Source: Candidatus Cloacimonadota bacterium
Lineage (GTDB): Bacteria > Cloacimonadota > Cloacimonadia > Cloacimonadales > PWNZ01
Reading direction: 5' to 3'
Length of the DNA: 54,735 nt
NCBI GenBank assembly: GCA_003564155.1
Contig: PWOA01000057.1
Location: 1-54,735, forward strand
In this document: positions 8,587-17,238 of the stretch, in pieces
Numbering within the stretch: the first letter of the stretch is position 1
How the letters are laid out: every line of letters starts with the position of its first letter
Made by a program: the position numbers and the translations under genes
Notes under the pieces: generated by a model
Databases searched by the model: none
Told to the model about the DNA's origin: nothing
Seen by the model: only the letters and a program-made list of their open reading frames with translations

Positions 8587-11500
8587 ATGATAAATATTAT
8601 CCTGAACGGAGAAAAAATACAAACAAAACGAGGTAGAACAATTTTAGAAATAGCCGATAAGCGAGGCTTAAAGATACCAACACTTTGCCATGATAAAGAT
8701 TTAAAACCCTTTGGTTCTTGCTGGGTTTGCGCTGTACAAATAAAAGGGAAAAAGGGTTTTGTTACAGCATGCGGCACTGAAGTATATGATGGTATGGAGA
8801 TCATTACCGATTCAGAAGAGATTTATAAAGCTAGAAAGATGGCTTTAGAATTATTACTTTCCGATCACTATGCGGACTGTGAAGCTCCATGCAAATTAGC
8901 CTGTCCTGATAATGTTGATGTTCAATCGTATGTAGCGTTGATTGCCAATAATCAACCTCACGAAGCAGTCCGGGTTATTAAAGATACGTTACCGATGCCG
9001 CTTTCAATAGGCAGAGTATGTCCCGCTTTTTGTGAAAAAGAGTGTCGACGTGCTCTAGTTGATGATCCCATCTCCATCAGACAAATAAAACGTTATGCAG
9101 CTGATGAAGACTTGGATGATTACTGGTCTTATGTACATCCTAAAGAAGAACCTAAAAACAAAAAGGTTGCAATTGTAGGGGCTGGACCATCCGGTTTAAC
9201 CTGTGGGTATTATCTATCTAATAAAGGATATGATGTCATAGTTTATGAAGCAGCTCCTGAACCCGGAGGTTGGCTTAGATATGGAATTCCCGAATACCGT
9301 CTTCCTAAAAATATCTTAAGAAAAGAAATAGAGTTAATGTGTTCAAACGGAATGAAAATTATAATGGAGAAAAAACTGGGTCAAGATTTCACACTTTCAC
9401 AGCTTTCAGAAAATTTCGATGCGGTTTATTTAGCTCTTGGAGCTCAAAATGCCGTACCTATGAGAGTTAAAGGGAGTAACTTGCCCGGATCTTTTCTAGG
9501 AGTAGATTTTTTAAGATCCCATATGTTAGGAGAAAAAATCCGTATAGGAGAAAAAGTGGCAGTTGTCGGTGGTGGTAACACTGCGATAGATTGTGCTCGT
9601 ACTGCTAAAAGATTAGGCGCAGAAGTGACAATAGTTTATCGCAGAACTAGAAAAGAAATGCCTGCTGAGGAGTTTGAAGTTGATGCTGCAGAAGAAGAAG
9701 GTATCAAATTTCATCTGTTAACCAATCCGGTTGAATATAAAGGAGATGATAATGGAATTAATGAAATTGTCTTCGAAAAGATGAAGTTAGGTAAGCCAGA
9801 TAGCAGTGGAAGACAACGTCCTGAACCAACAGGTGAGTTTTTCAACGAGAACTTTGACACAGTAATCGCTGCAATCTCTCAAATCCCTGAAGTGGCTCTT
9901 TTTGCCGACGAGGAAAATAAAATCGATGATAAAGTGCTCCCTTTAAGCCGGTGGTCAACTGTTGATGTCGATGAAAAACAACTCTTTACAGGTTTAAAAA
10001 ATATTTTTGCCGGTGGAGATTTTCGATTAGGCCCGGCAACGGCTATCGAAGCTATAGCGGATGGTAGAAAAGCTGCAGAAAACATCGACAAATTCCTTGA
10101 AAATGGTTTTTTTGATGTTTCTTTGATAGAAAAAGATCTCTTCTGCTCACAAAAAGCCGCCAAATTAAACGAACTTGATGAACTATTATATAACATTTAT
10201 CCGAAAAAAGAAAAAATAAATATGCCTGAACTTGACCATAAGCAACGCATTAATAGTTTCGCAGAAGTAGAAATGGGATATACATCCGAACATGCAGAAT
10301 CCGAAGCAAAAAGATGTTTAGAATGTGGTTGTATGGTAAATTACTGCTGTGAATTGAGAGACCAAGCAACTGACTATAATGTTGACACCACACTTTTCTT
10401 CGGCGAAAAAAATAAACACCCTATTGATGATTCACACCCCTTCATCTTCAGGGATGTTAACAAATGTATTAAATGTGGAAGATGCGTCAGAACTTGTGCT
10501 GAGATTCAAGGTGCCGGAGTCTTAGGATATATCTATAGGGGATTTACAACCATAGTCGCTCCTGAGTTTGGTGAAAGTTTAACCGAAACCGCTTGTGAAT
10601 CATGTGGCAAATGTATTACGGTATGCCCGGTTGGTGCTTTAGTGGAAAAGAATAGTACCCTGAAAAGATATCCTTTAGAAGACTTTAAAGTTTCCCAAAA
10701 CTGCGCTATTTGTGGAACAGGATGTAAAATCGATATTCACATTTCATCGGGTAAAATATCTTTAATCACACCTCCGAAAAATGAAGATTTTAATCAGAGA
10801 AATCTCTGCTTCTATGGAAAATTTGCCTGGCAGGTCTTTACCAATGAAAATGTAGTTAAGCAACCGATGCTGAAAACTAATCGGGGCTGGGAAGCAATTG
10901 AATGGGTCGACGCAACCAAGATAATTAAACAAAAAAAATCCATCCTTAAGAATATCAATTTCACGGTTAGTCCCAACATTACCAATGAAGAACTTGCTTT
11001 GATGCATGAGATTGCAAATAAACAAAATACAACACTAAAAAATAATTCCACAATTAAATTATTTACCGATACCCTTTTCAATAGATTCTCTAATAACTGT
11101 GATTATTCGGATTTGGAAGAAACTGAAACGATAGTTATTATCGGGCCTATCAGCCATACTTTGAGAACTATGTGTCGTCAACATCAACTACAAGGTAAAA
11201 AATTGGCAATATTCACTACTGAAGATAATAAATTTAACCAATTTGCCGATTGCTTATGCCAAAAAGAAGACTTGATAGATTCATTGAAGATGATGAAAGA
11301 TGATCATATTTTCCCCAATAGCCTTAATCTACAGAATGATAAAATTGAACCACTAACTCTAACCGGAAAAACCATTTTTATATATAACAGAAATGAATTA
11401 AGTGAAGAACAAATTTATCATCTATGGGACTTAGCTGCGATGATATGTTCATTTACCAAAGGTTCAGGAGTTTTAGAGACCTCCTACGAAAGTAATATTA

Positions 11501-12003
11501 ACAGTTTTAGAAAACTGGTCTCTTATGATCCACTCCCGGAAGAAGGTTTATTTATCATGTATGGTGAGCAAATTAATAAACACAGTATCGATAATTTCAC
11601 AGAAAATAAATTTGTCGTTGCTGTCGATACACATTTCGACATTAATTCTTGCGCTGACATGTTGTTACCTAAACCTACCTACTTAGAGATAGATGGAACT
11701 TCATTTTCAGATGATGGTAGTTTAAGAATATATAGTAATCCACTTAAATCTAACAAATTTGATCTGATTCTCAAGCTATTTAAAGAATTAGATTTGATCT
11801 CAGATGTACAATCTGAACCTTCAATATGGCTAAATATCGCCAAGCAAATGTTGCTAGACAAGCATAAGCAAGTAACATTCACCCGAAAAGAAATTATTCA
11901 GTTTTTAGAAACGATATTGCCCGTAAAAAAGAAAGCAATTAAACCTTCTGTTTCATATTGGCAACATATGCAACCGTTACACAATAGTTGCTATAATAAC
12001 TAG
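8587..12003 (+). CDS. Fused NuoG-like iron-sulfur / GltD-like FAD oxidoreductase with degenerate molybdopterin-type domain
   Basis: A 1138-residue fusion starting at ATG 8587 behind AAGGAGA; a longer frame from 8494 overlaps the upstream gene and is rejected. Domains in order: a plant-type [2Fe-2S] ferredoxin (C34, C45, C48, C62); GltD-type [4Fe-4S] cysteines (C98, C102, C106; C145, C149, C153); an FAD-binding fold (GAGPSG near 198) and an NAD(P)-binding fold (VVGGGNTAIDCA near 328); two ferredoxin sites (from C627 and C670); and a molybdopterin-oxidoreductase-type [4Fe-4S] site (C706, C709, C713, then RNLCFYGKFAW) with a shortened C-terminal part. No [FeFe]-hydrogenase H-cluster motif is present. 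With its two neighbours it likely forms a soluble NAD(P)H/ferredoxin electron-transfer complex; the terminal substrate is unknown. Confidence 0.93.
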   Translation: MINIILNGEKIQTKRGRTILEIADKRGLKIPTLCHDKDLKPFGSCWVCAVQIKGKKGFVTACGTEVYDGMEIITDSEEIYKARKMALELLLSDHYADCEAPCKLACPDNVDVQSYVALIANNQPHEAVRVIKDTLPMPLSIGRVCPAFCEKECRRALVDDPISIRQIKRYAADEDLDDYWSYVHPKEEPKNKKVAIVGAGPSGLTCGYYLSNKGYDVIVYEAAPEPGGWLRYGIPEYRLPKNILRKEIELMCSNGMKIIMEKKLGQDFTLSQLSENFDAVYLALGAQNAVPMRVKGSNLPGSFLGVDFLRSHMLGEKIRIGEKVAVVGGGNTAIDCARTAKRLGAEVTIVYRRTRKEMPAEEFEVDAAEEEGIKFHLLTNPVEYKGDDNGINEIVFEKMKLGKPDSSGRQRPEPTGEFFNENFDTVIAAISQIPEVALFADEENKIDDKVLPLSRWSTVDVDEKQLFTGLKNIFAGGDFRLGPATAIEAIADGRKAAENIDKFLENGFFDVSLIEKDLFCSQKAAKLNELDELLYNIYPKKEKINMPELDHKQRINSFAEVEMGYTSEHAESEAKRCLECGCMVNYCCELRDQATDYNVDTTLFFGEKNKHPIDDSHPFIFRDVNKCIKCGRCVRTCAEIQGAGVLGYIYRGFTTIVAPEFGESLTETACESCGKCITVCPVGALVEKNSTLKRYPLEDFKVSQNCAICGTGCKIDIHISSGKISLITPPKNEDFNQRNLCFYGKFAWQVFTNENVVKQPMLKTNRGWEAIEWVDATKIIKQKKSILKNINFTVSPNITNEELALMHEIANKQNTTLKNNSTIKLFTDTLFNRFSNNCDYSDLEETETIVIIGPISHTLRTMCRQHQLQGKKLAIFTTEDNKFNQFADCLCQKEDLIDSLKMMKDDHIFPNSLNLQNDKIEPLTLTGKTIFIYNRNELSEEQIYHLWDLAAMICSFTKGSGVLETSYESNINSFRKLVSYDPLPEEGLFIMYGEQINKHSIDNFTENKFVVAVDTHFDINSCADMLLPKPTYLEIDGTSFSDDGSLRIYSNPLKSNKFDLILKLFKELDLISDVQSEPSIWLNIAKQMLLDKHKQVTFTRKEIIQFLETILPVKKKAIKPSVSYWQHMQPLHNSCYNN

Positions 12004-12028
12004 ATTTTTCGACACAAAAAAACGTAAT

Positions 12029-12064
12029 CCCCGAAAAGCAAACATACTTTTCGGGGACTTTTCT
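12029..12064 (+). terminator. Rho-independent terminator of the redox operon
   Basis: A perfect 10-base stem (CCCCGAAAAG at 12029-12038 with CTTTTCGGGG at 12047-12056) around an 8-base loop is followed by ACTTTTCT. It sits 25 bases after the stop of the fused oxidoreductase, so it ends that operon. Confidence 0.9.
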
Positions 12065-12128
12065 AATAGAATGTCCCTATATAGTTCGACACCAAAACCA
12101 TGCTCAGCTTGAAACAGATATTTTTTAC

Positions 12129-12158
12129 TTGACTACATAACCAAATCGTAAATAATAC
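12129..12158 (+). promoter_or_regulatory. Candidate sigma-70-type promoter for the YigZ gene
   Basis: TTGACT (12129-12134), an 18-base spacer and TAATAC (12153-12158) lie 34 bases before the start codon and just after the upstream terminator. The placement supports it, but the match is by eye only. Confidence 0.5.
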
Positions 12159-12191
12159 AGTTAGAGAAGAAATTAAAACTGAGGAGGTACG

Positions 12192-12809
12192 ATGAAAGCC
12201 TTATTCACAATTTTACAAACTGCAGAATATCAAGATACAATCCAAAGATCACGTTTTATAGGTCACATCTACCCTGTAAATTCACTTGAAGAAGCAAGAG
12301 AAAAAATCAGTTCTATTTCATCAAAATATCGTGATGCTTCTCACAATTGTTGGGCTTATGCTGTCGGCTTAAAAGATATTGTATATCATTCTTCAGATGC
12401 CGGTGAACCTTCCGGAACAGCCGGTCGACCTATTCAAGGAGTACTCCAAAAGTATAACCTTACCAACGTTGTTCTTATTATAACTCGTTATTTTGGGGGT
12501 ACCAAATTAGGAATTAGAGGTTTGATCGATGCTTATACTTATGTTAGCGAGATGACTGTTAAGCAAGCGCAGCTTAAAGAGTCAGTAATGAAAGATTTTT
12601 ATAGTATTGAGCTTTTATATCAACGCTTACAGAAACTAAAAAACTTCATCAGAGATAAAAAAGCAGAGATAATAGATATCAAATACGGAAAGGAAATAAC
12701 CTTGACTCTTTGTATAAATGCAAACCACAATATTAAAGAGTATCTAGATGCAGAAAGTAGCAGTGGAGAATTACATTACGATTTCATTAAAAGTGATATA
12801 GTTATATAA
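12192..12809 (+). CDS. yigZ: YigZ/IMPACT family protein
   Basis: A 205-residue member of the widespread YigZ (IMPACT, UPF0029) family. The N-terminal domain carries its signature in SHNCWAYAVG, SSDAGEPSGTAGRPI and ITRYFGGTKLGIRGLIDAY. The C-terminal ferredoxin-like domain (about 140-205) is less conserved, as usual. Eukaryotic IMPACT acts in translational control; the bacterial role is not settled. GAGGAGG precedes the ATG. It has its own terminator-promoter boundary upstream and appears monocistronic. Confidence 0.93.
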   Translation: MKALFTILQTAEYQDTIQRSRFIGHIYPVNSLEEAREKISSISSKYRDASHNCWAYAVGLKDIVYHSSDAGEPSGTAGRPIQGVLQKYNLTNVVLIITRYFGGTKLGIRGLIDAYTYVSEMTVKQAQLKESVMKDFYSIELLYQRLQKLKNFIRDKKAEIIDIKYGKEITLTLCINANHNIKEYLDAESSSGELHYDFIKSDIVI

Positions 12810-13280
12810 TATGTAATGCAAATATTGATTATTTTTTATCGTATAGACTGCATAAACTATATTCTTAAAGGAGTTAATCCATAATATCACTATAATACAA
12901 TCAGTTATATCATCTCGGAACAAGATGACTTTTAACAACAATTGTTCCCACTACTTAGTTTTTTTTCTAATTGATACAATATTCAAGTTTTGATTAATTC
13001 TTAGAGCATAACACTATTTTCAACAACGGCAAAGAATCTTTTTTTTATGTTCTAACGTCACTTATTAAGGCAATTTACAAGTCTTTCAAATCGCAACCCT
13101 CAGTCTGACAGAAAGATATTCCTTGACAGATCAACACAAATATTTTTTGGTTATTTTTAAGATGTTAATGAGACTGTCGTCATATATTTATTTTTAATTC
13201 TTTCTAAAATATTGCTGGCACTTATATTGTAAAACAATCATTTACGCGACGCTAAATTCTAAACAATAAGGAGTTTAAAG
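12810..13280. other. AT-rich intergenic region with no recognised content
   Basis: There are 471 bases between yigZ and the GNAT gene. I see no gene, RNA fold or long repeat. A TTGACA at 13123-13128 has no matching -10 box. The promoter of the GNAT-racemase pair presumably lies in the last 100 bases. Confidence 0.5.
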
Positions 13281-13727
13281 ATGTTAAATATCGAGGTTTA
13301 TCGAACAGAAGAAGAATTAACAAAAAAATTGACCAGAGAACGTTATATCGATTTTCTCCATACTCATTTAGATAGATTCAGGGACAGCAAGGAAGCAATT
13401 AATAATGCTATCAACTATGCTTTTTCACAGGAAAAGGGTAAAGGCGGCTTTTTGTTAGCAGCCTTTTATGAAGAAAAATTGGTAGGTGAGCTTTTAATGA
13501 TAGATACTGGTATGAAAGAATTTATACCGGATCACATTTTAGTTTATATTGCTGTAGACGCTAGTTATCGTGGTAAGGGTTTCGGTAAGGAGATCATTTT
13601 AGAGTCCGTGAAGCATTGTGATGGTGATATAAAGCTTCATGTTGAGTATGATAATCCGGCTAAACGGCTATATGAAAGAGTTGGTTTTATCTCTAAATAT
13701 GCAGAAATGCGTTATCAAAAGAAGTAA
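13281..13727 (+). CDS. GNAT-family N-acetyltransferase
   Basis: A 148-residue protein whose C-terminal half has the GNAT acetyl-CoA site: VYIAVDASYRGKGFGKEI, matching the R/Q-x-x-G-x-G/A loop, then VEYDNPAKRLYERVGF, the usual late motif. The N-terminal third is variable, as expected for the substrate side, and the substrate cannot be predicted. AAGGAG precedes the ATG. Only three bases separate its stop from the next gene, a racemase-like PLP enzyme, so the two are likely co-translated and may act on related amino acids. Confidence 0.88.
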   Translation: MLNIEVYRTEEELTKKLTRERYIDFLHTHLDRFRDSKEAINNAINYAFSQEKGKGGFLLAAFYEEKLVGELLMIDTGMKEFIPDHILVYIAVDASYRGKGFGKEIILESVKHCDGDIKLHVEYDNPAKRLYERVGFISKYAEMRYQKK

Positions 13728-13730
13728 ATT

Positions 13731-14822
13731 ATGGCTTGCTTAACAGTTAATACTGATGTTATTATAGACAACATTAGAAAGTTGAATGAACTATTGAACA
13801 AATATAATGTTAAATGGTCTATTATAATGAAAGTTTTAGGGGGGAATGAGACCGTCCTTAAGAAAATACTTGAAAGTGAAGAATTAGCTCATATACATTC
13901 CATAGGGGACTCTCATCTTTCCTGTTTACAAAAGATAAAAAAAATAAAACCCGAAGCTCAGACTATTTATATCAAACCCCCAGCAATGGATCAAATAAAA
14001 AATGTCATATCATACGCAGATATATCTTTGAATTCAAGCATAAGAACAATCAAAGCATTAAATAGAGAAGCATTACGTCAAAACAAAAGACATAAAGTCA
14101 TTGTCATGATAGAACTTGGTGAACTTAGAGAAGGAGTTGTACGCGACAATCTTTTGGATTTCTACAGGCAAGCATTTCAACTATCAAACATCGAAATTAT
14201 CGGCATTGGTACTAACTTAGGTTGTATGTATGGTGTCGAACCTACTTTCGACAAGCTTATACAGCTATGTCTTTATAAAAAAATTGTTGAGCTTACTTTT
14301 GATTATAAATTTGAGATTGTTTCCGGTGGCTCATCTATTACACTGCCTCTGGTAGGCAAGGGGAAAAGACCTAAGGAAGTAAATCATTTTCGTGTAGGCG
14401 AAGCAGTGTTTTTCGGAACCTCACCTTTCGACAACAAAAAATTCAAGAATCTCAGCACCAAAGCTTTTGAGTTTAAAGCCAACATCATCGAATTTGCCCG
14501 TAAAGACAGTGTTCCTGACGGGATTATCGGAGAAGGTAATATCGGTAATGTTGCCAACAATAATGATAGCAATAAACAGAGTCAATCTTATAGGGCAATA
14601 ATGGATTTTGGGATTCTTGATGTGGATGTTGAGGATATCGTACCGGTTGAAAAAAATATATCCTTCGCCGGCACAACTTCAGACATGACTGTATATACTA
14701 TTGATGGTAAAGATGCTAAGGATAAATATCGCGTTGGAAGCCAGATAACGTTTCAGCCAAATTATATGGCAGTTGCCAGACTCATGAATACAAGTTTTAT
14801 CACAAAGGAATTGATTACATAA
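13731..14822 (+). CDS. Alanine/ornithine racemase-like PLP enzyme
   Basis: A 363-residue PLP-barrel protein of the alanine-racemase N-terminal superfamily, closest in layout to ornithine racemase (Orr) and YhfX-type proteins. K34 in SIIMKVLGGN is the expected Schiff-base lysine. TYR-family features follow: VMIELGELREG, GIGTNLGCMYG and SGGSSITLPLV (phosphate-binding region), then a C-terminal beta domain with MDFGILDVD. Orr-type enzymes supply D-ornithine in amino-acid fermenters; that substrate is inferred from similarity of layout, not shown. It is tightly coupled to the preceding GNAT gene. The true alanine racemase C-terminal domain is not obvious, arguing against a cell-wall Alr role. Confidence 0.82.
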   Translation: MACLTVNTDVIIDNIRKLNELLNKYNVKWSIIMKVLGGNETVLKKILESEELAHIHSIGDSHLSCLQKIKKIKPEAQTIYIKPPAMDQIKNVISYADISLNSSIRTIKALNREALRQNKRHKVIVMIELGELREGVVRDNLLDFYRQAFQLSNIEIIGIGTNLGCMYGVEPTFDKLIQLCLYKKIVELTFDYKFEIVSGGSSITLPLVGKGKRPKEVNHFRVGEAVFFGTSPFDNKKFKNLSTKAFEFKANIIEFARKDSVPDGIIGEGNIGNVANNNDSNKQSQSYRAIMDFGILDVDVEDIVPVEKNISFAGTTSDMTVYTIDGKDAKDKYRVGSQITFQPNYMAVARLMNTSFITKELIT

Positions 14823-15037
14823 TAAACATCCATATTGAGCTACATTATCATGCTTTATTAATAGTTGTGCCCGACTAATTTTATCGTTAGGTTGGGAAAA
14901 CTTAAAGACAATTCTGTGTAAGAGTTAAGTAATAAGCTGTTGCAACAGTTTCCGGCACATCCTCTCGGTTGATTTCATTTGACATAAAGACAGTTTTTAG
15001 AACATGTTTGCGAATATTTCTTGTCAGGAGATACTTT

Positions 15038-15640
15038 ATGGACGCAACTTTTACAGATACGATAATGTTTAATTTTATCATAATACCTTTACTGATTTTC
15101 CTCTCTCGTATAGCAGATCAAACGATAGGCACTATTAGAATTATTTTTGTGTCGAAGGGTATGAAATATTTAGCACCACTATTAGGATTCTTTGAAGTCT
15201 TATTATGGCTAATTATCATGCGTCAGATATTTCAAAATCTTGACAATACACTCTACTACATTGCCTATGCAGCCGGATTTGGAATGGGGAATTATGTTGG
15301 AATTTTAATTGAAGAAAAAATGGCTATGGGTTTAACTCTAATTAGAGTTATTCCGTTTAAAGACAGTAAAAATTTATTGAAATATCTAAAAAAATCGAAT
15401 TTCAGATTCACCAGTATTGTAGGTCATGGAAGTGAAGGTCCGGTAGATATTATTTTCTCGATCATCAAAAGAAAGCATATAAATGAATTTACATCTTTAA
15501 TTAATAAATTCAACCCCAAGGCCTTCTACACAATTGAGGAGGTTAAGTTTGTCAGCCAAACTGAACCAATCATTCAATCTTATCAACACGATTTTTTAGA
15601 TATGAAAAAACTCTATAAACAGCTGAGAAAATCCAAATAA
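15038..15640 (+). CDS. UPF0316 membrane protein (DUF5698 + DUF2179)
   Basis: I place the start at ATG 15038 (200 residues), right after TCAGGAGATACTTT, instead of the longer frame from 14969. Three hydrophobic segments fill the first 90 residues (IIPLLIFLSRIADQTIGTIR, LAPLLGFFEVLLWLIIM, YIAYAAGFGMGNYVG). A cytosolic DUF2179 domain follows (about 115-190), with ending pattern FNPKAFYTIEEV. Both parts match the UPF0316 (YebE-type) family. DUF2179 domains are thought to bind small ligands, but the family has no proven role. Confidence 0.87.
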   Translation: MDATFTDTIMFNFIIIPLLIFLSRIADQTIGTIRIIFVSKGMKYLAPLLGFFEVLLWLIIMRQIFQNLDNTLYYIAYAAGFGMGNYVGILIEEKMAMGLTLIRVIPFKDSKNLLKYLKKSNFRFTSIVGHGSEGPVDIIFSIIKRKHINEFTSLINKFNPKAFYTIEEVKFVSQTEPIIQSYQHDFLDMKKLYKQLRKSK

Positions 15641-16053
15641 TCATCGAATTAAATACTGTAATATATAAACGAAAAAGTCGTCAGAAAAGCAGCGAAACAT
15701 TCAAAACTTATAATGAATTTATCAATACAAGTTAAGTTCAACCTCTTGACAAACCTTATCAGATCACCGGCGTTAAGTTTGGTTTTCCCGAAACATATAT
15801 TGTTGATTCGGAAGACTTTAATAAACGCAAGTTACAAACACTTTTGTGGTCAAAGAACCTTAACCGATAATCATCAATATAAATCTGATTTTCCCATTTC
15901 ATTCAGTGTTCCCTGAAAAAATAATCTGATACTTATTATCTTACCGTAAACATACTTAAGATAATTAAATAATCCCATTTAAACCCTGAAATATATTGAC
16001 CGATTAACGTTAGTCTAAAAAATACAACTAAAATAGAAAATGGAGGTATAAAT
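15641..16053. other. Intergenic region upstream of butyrate kinase
   Basis: Apart from the possible relic at 15736-15870 I see nothing functional here. TTGACC at 15996-16001 may be a -35 box, but the -10 region is poor. The short open frame at 15713-15916 has no ribosome site and no family features. Confidence 0.4.
15736..15870 (+). pseudogene. Possible decayed coding fragment
   Basis: A 44-codon open run between a TAA at 15733-15735 and a TAA at 15868-15870 reads like real protein (it includes DKPYQITGVKFGFPETYI and DSEDFNKRKL) but has no start codon or ribosome site. The same frame is also open for about 25 codons before the first TAA. It may be a remnant of a lost gene; no family is recognised and chance is possible. 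Confidence 0.25.
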
Positions 16054-17127
16054 ATGGATTACAGAGTTCTGGCAATAAACCCCGGGTCAACTTCAACCAA
16101 AATAGCAGTTTTTGACGATGATAAAGAGTTATTTAGCAAAACATTAAGGCATAATCCGGAAGAACTGGACAAATTGGGGAGTTTATTAGATCAATATGAT
16201 TTCCGGAAAAATCTAGTAATCGAGGCTTTGAAAGAACATAATGTGGAACTTGAAACACTTAAGGCTGTCGTAGGAAGAGGAGGTTTAGTTAGACCTCTGC
16301 ACGGCGGGACATATAAGGTCAACGATAAAATGTTAGCAGACCTGAAGAATCCGGAAATATGGGGTAGGATACATGCTTCTAATTTGGGTGCATTTATTTC
16401 AAATTCAATAGCAACAACTTTAGGGATCCCTGCTTTCATTGTCGATCCGGTTACTGTTGATGAATTTGAAGATATTGCACGAATATCAGGTATTCCTGAA
16501 ATTGAGCGTAAATCTCTGTTTCACGCTCTTAATATACGTTACACTGCAAGAAAGTTAATGAAACAGCTTAAAATGAATTTCGAAGAGTCCAATTTGATCG
16601 CCGCCCATATGGGTGGAGGTGTATCGATTGCTGCTATAAAAAAAGGAAAAGTAGTGGATGTCAATAATGCACTTTTAGGTATGGGACCTTTCTCACCACA
16701 AAGAGCTGGAGCTTTACCTATTGGTGATTTGCTTGATATGGCTTACTCAGGTAAATATACAAAAAAAGAGCTTACTACTTACCTCAGTAAAGGAGCTGGT
16801 TGGATGGCATATTTAAAGACTGATGACGGTATCAAGATCAACGAAATGATCGAAGAAGGCAACGATTATGCAAAACTGATCAGGAATGCTCTATGCTATC
16901 AAATTGCAAAAGAAATCTCTGCTTGTGCTGCTGTCTTAGAAGGAAATGTAAACGCTATTTTCTTAACCGGTGGCTTGGCTTACGGTAAACCACTTACTGA
17001 TGAAATAAGTCGCAGAATAAAGTTCATAGCTCCTATTCACATATTACCTGGCGAAAACGAAATGGAAGCATTAAGCGCCGGTGCAGTCAGTGTTCTTAAA
17101 GGGAATGAGGAAGCAAAATACTATTAA
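16054..17127 (+). CDS. buk: Butyrate kinase
   Basis: This 357-residue ASKHA-fold kinase interconverts butyryl-phosphate + ADP and butyrate + ATP. Family features include the N-terminal phosphate loop INPGSTSTKIAVFDD, VGRGGLVRPLHGG, AAHMGGGVSIAA and the late FLTGGLAYGKPL adenosine loop; length matches Buk. TGGAGG precedes the ATG. No phosphotransbutyrylase (ptb) gene is beside it, so its partner must be elsewhere, or it acts on branched-chain acyl phosphates from amino-acid fermentation, which some Buk enzymes accept. Confidence 0.95.
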   Translation: MDYRVLAINPGSTSTKIAVFDDDKELFSKTLRHNPEELDKLGSLLDQYDFRKNLVIEALKEHNVELETLKAVVGRGGLVRPLHGGTYKVNDKMLADLKNPEIWGRIHASNLGAFISNSIATTLGIPAFIVDPVTVDEFEDIARISGIPEIERKSLFHALNIRYTARKLMKQLKMNFEESNLIAAHMGGGVSIAAIKKGKVVDVNNALLGMGPFSPQRAGALPIGDLLDMAYSGKYTKKELTTYLSKGAGWMAYLKTDDGIKINEMIEEGNDYAKLIRNALCYQIAKEISACAAVLEGNVNAIFLTGGLAYGKPLTDEISRRIKFIAPIHILPGENEMEALSAGAVSVLKGNEEAKYY

Positions 17128-17238
17128 ATAATATAGCTTCATCACTTATCAATATAGATGAATTGCAAAAAATCGTATCAATCATTCTTATTTAACGGTT
17201 ATGCCCCAAAAGGTTCTCAACATAATTAGCAAGTTGAT

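Noticed and set aside
8587-12003. Catalytic [FeFe] hydrogenase subunit
   Set aside because: None of the three H-cluster cysteine motifs is present in the fusion.
13123-13156. Promoter from the TTGACA upstream of the GNAT gene
   Set aside because: No acceptable -10 box at 15-19 bases spacing.
15713-15916. 67-codon open frame on the plus strand
   Set aside because: No ribosome site or family features; another frame in the same place looks more protein-like.
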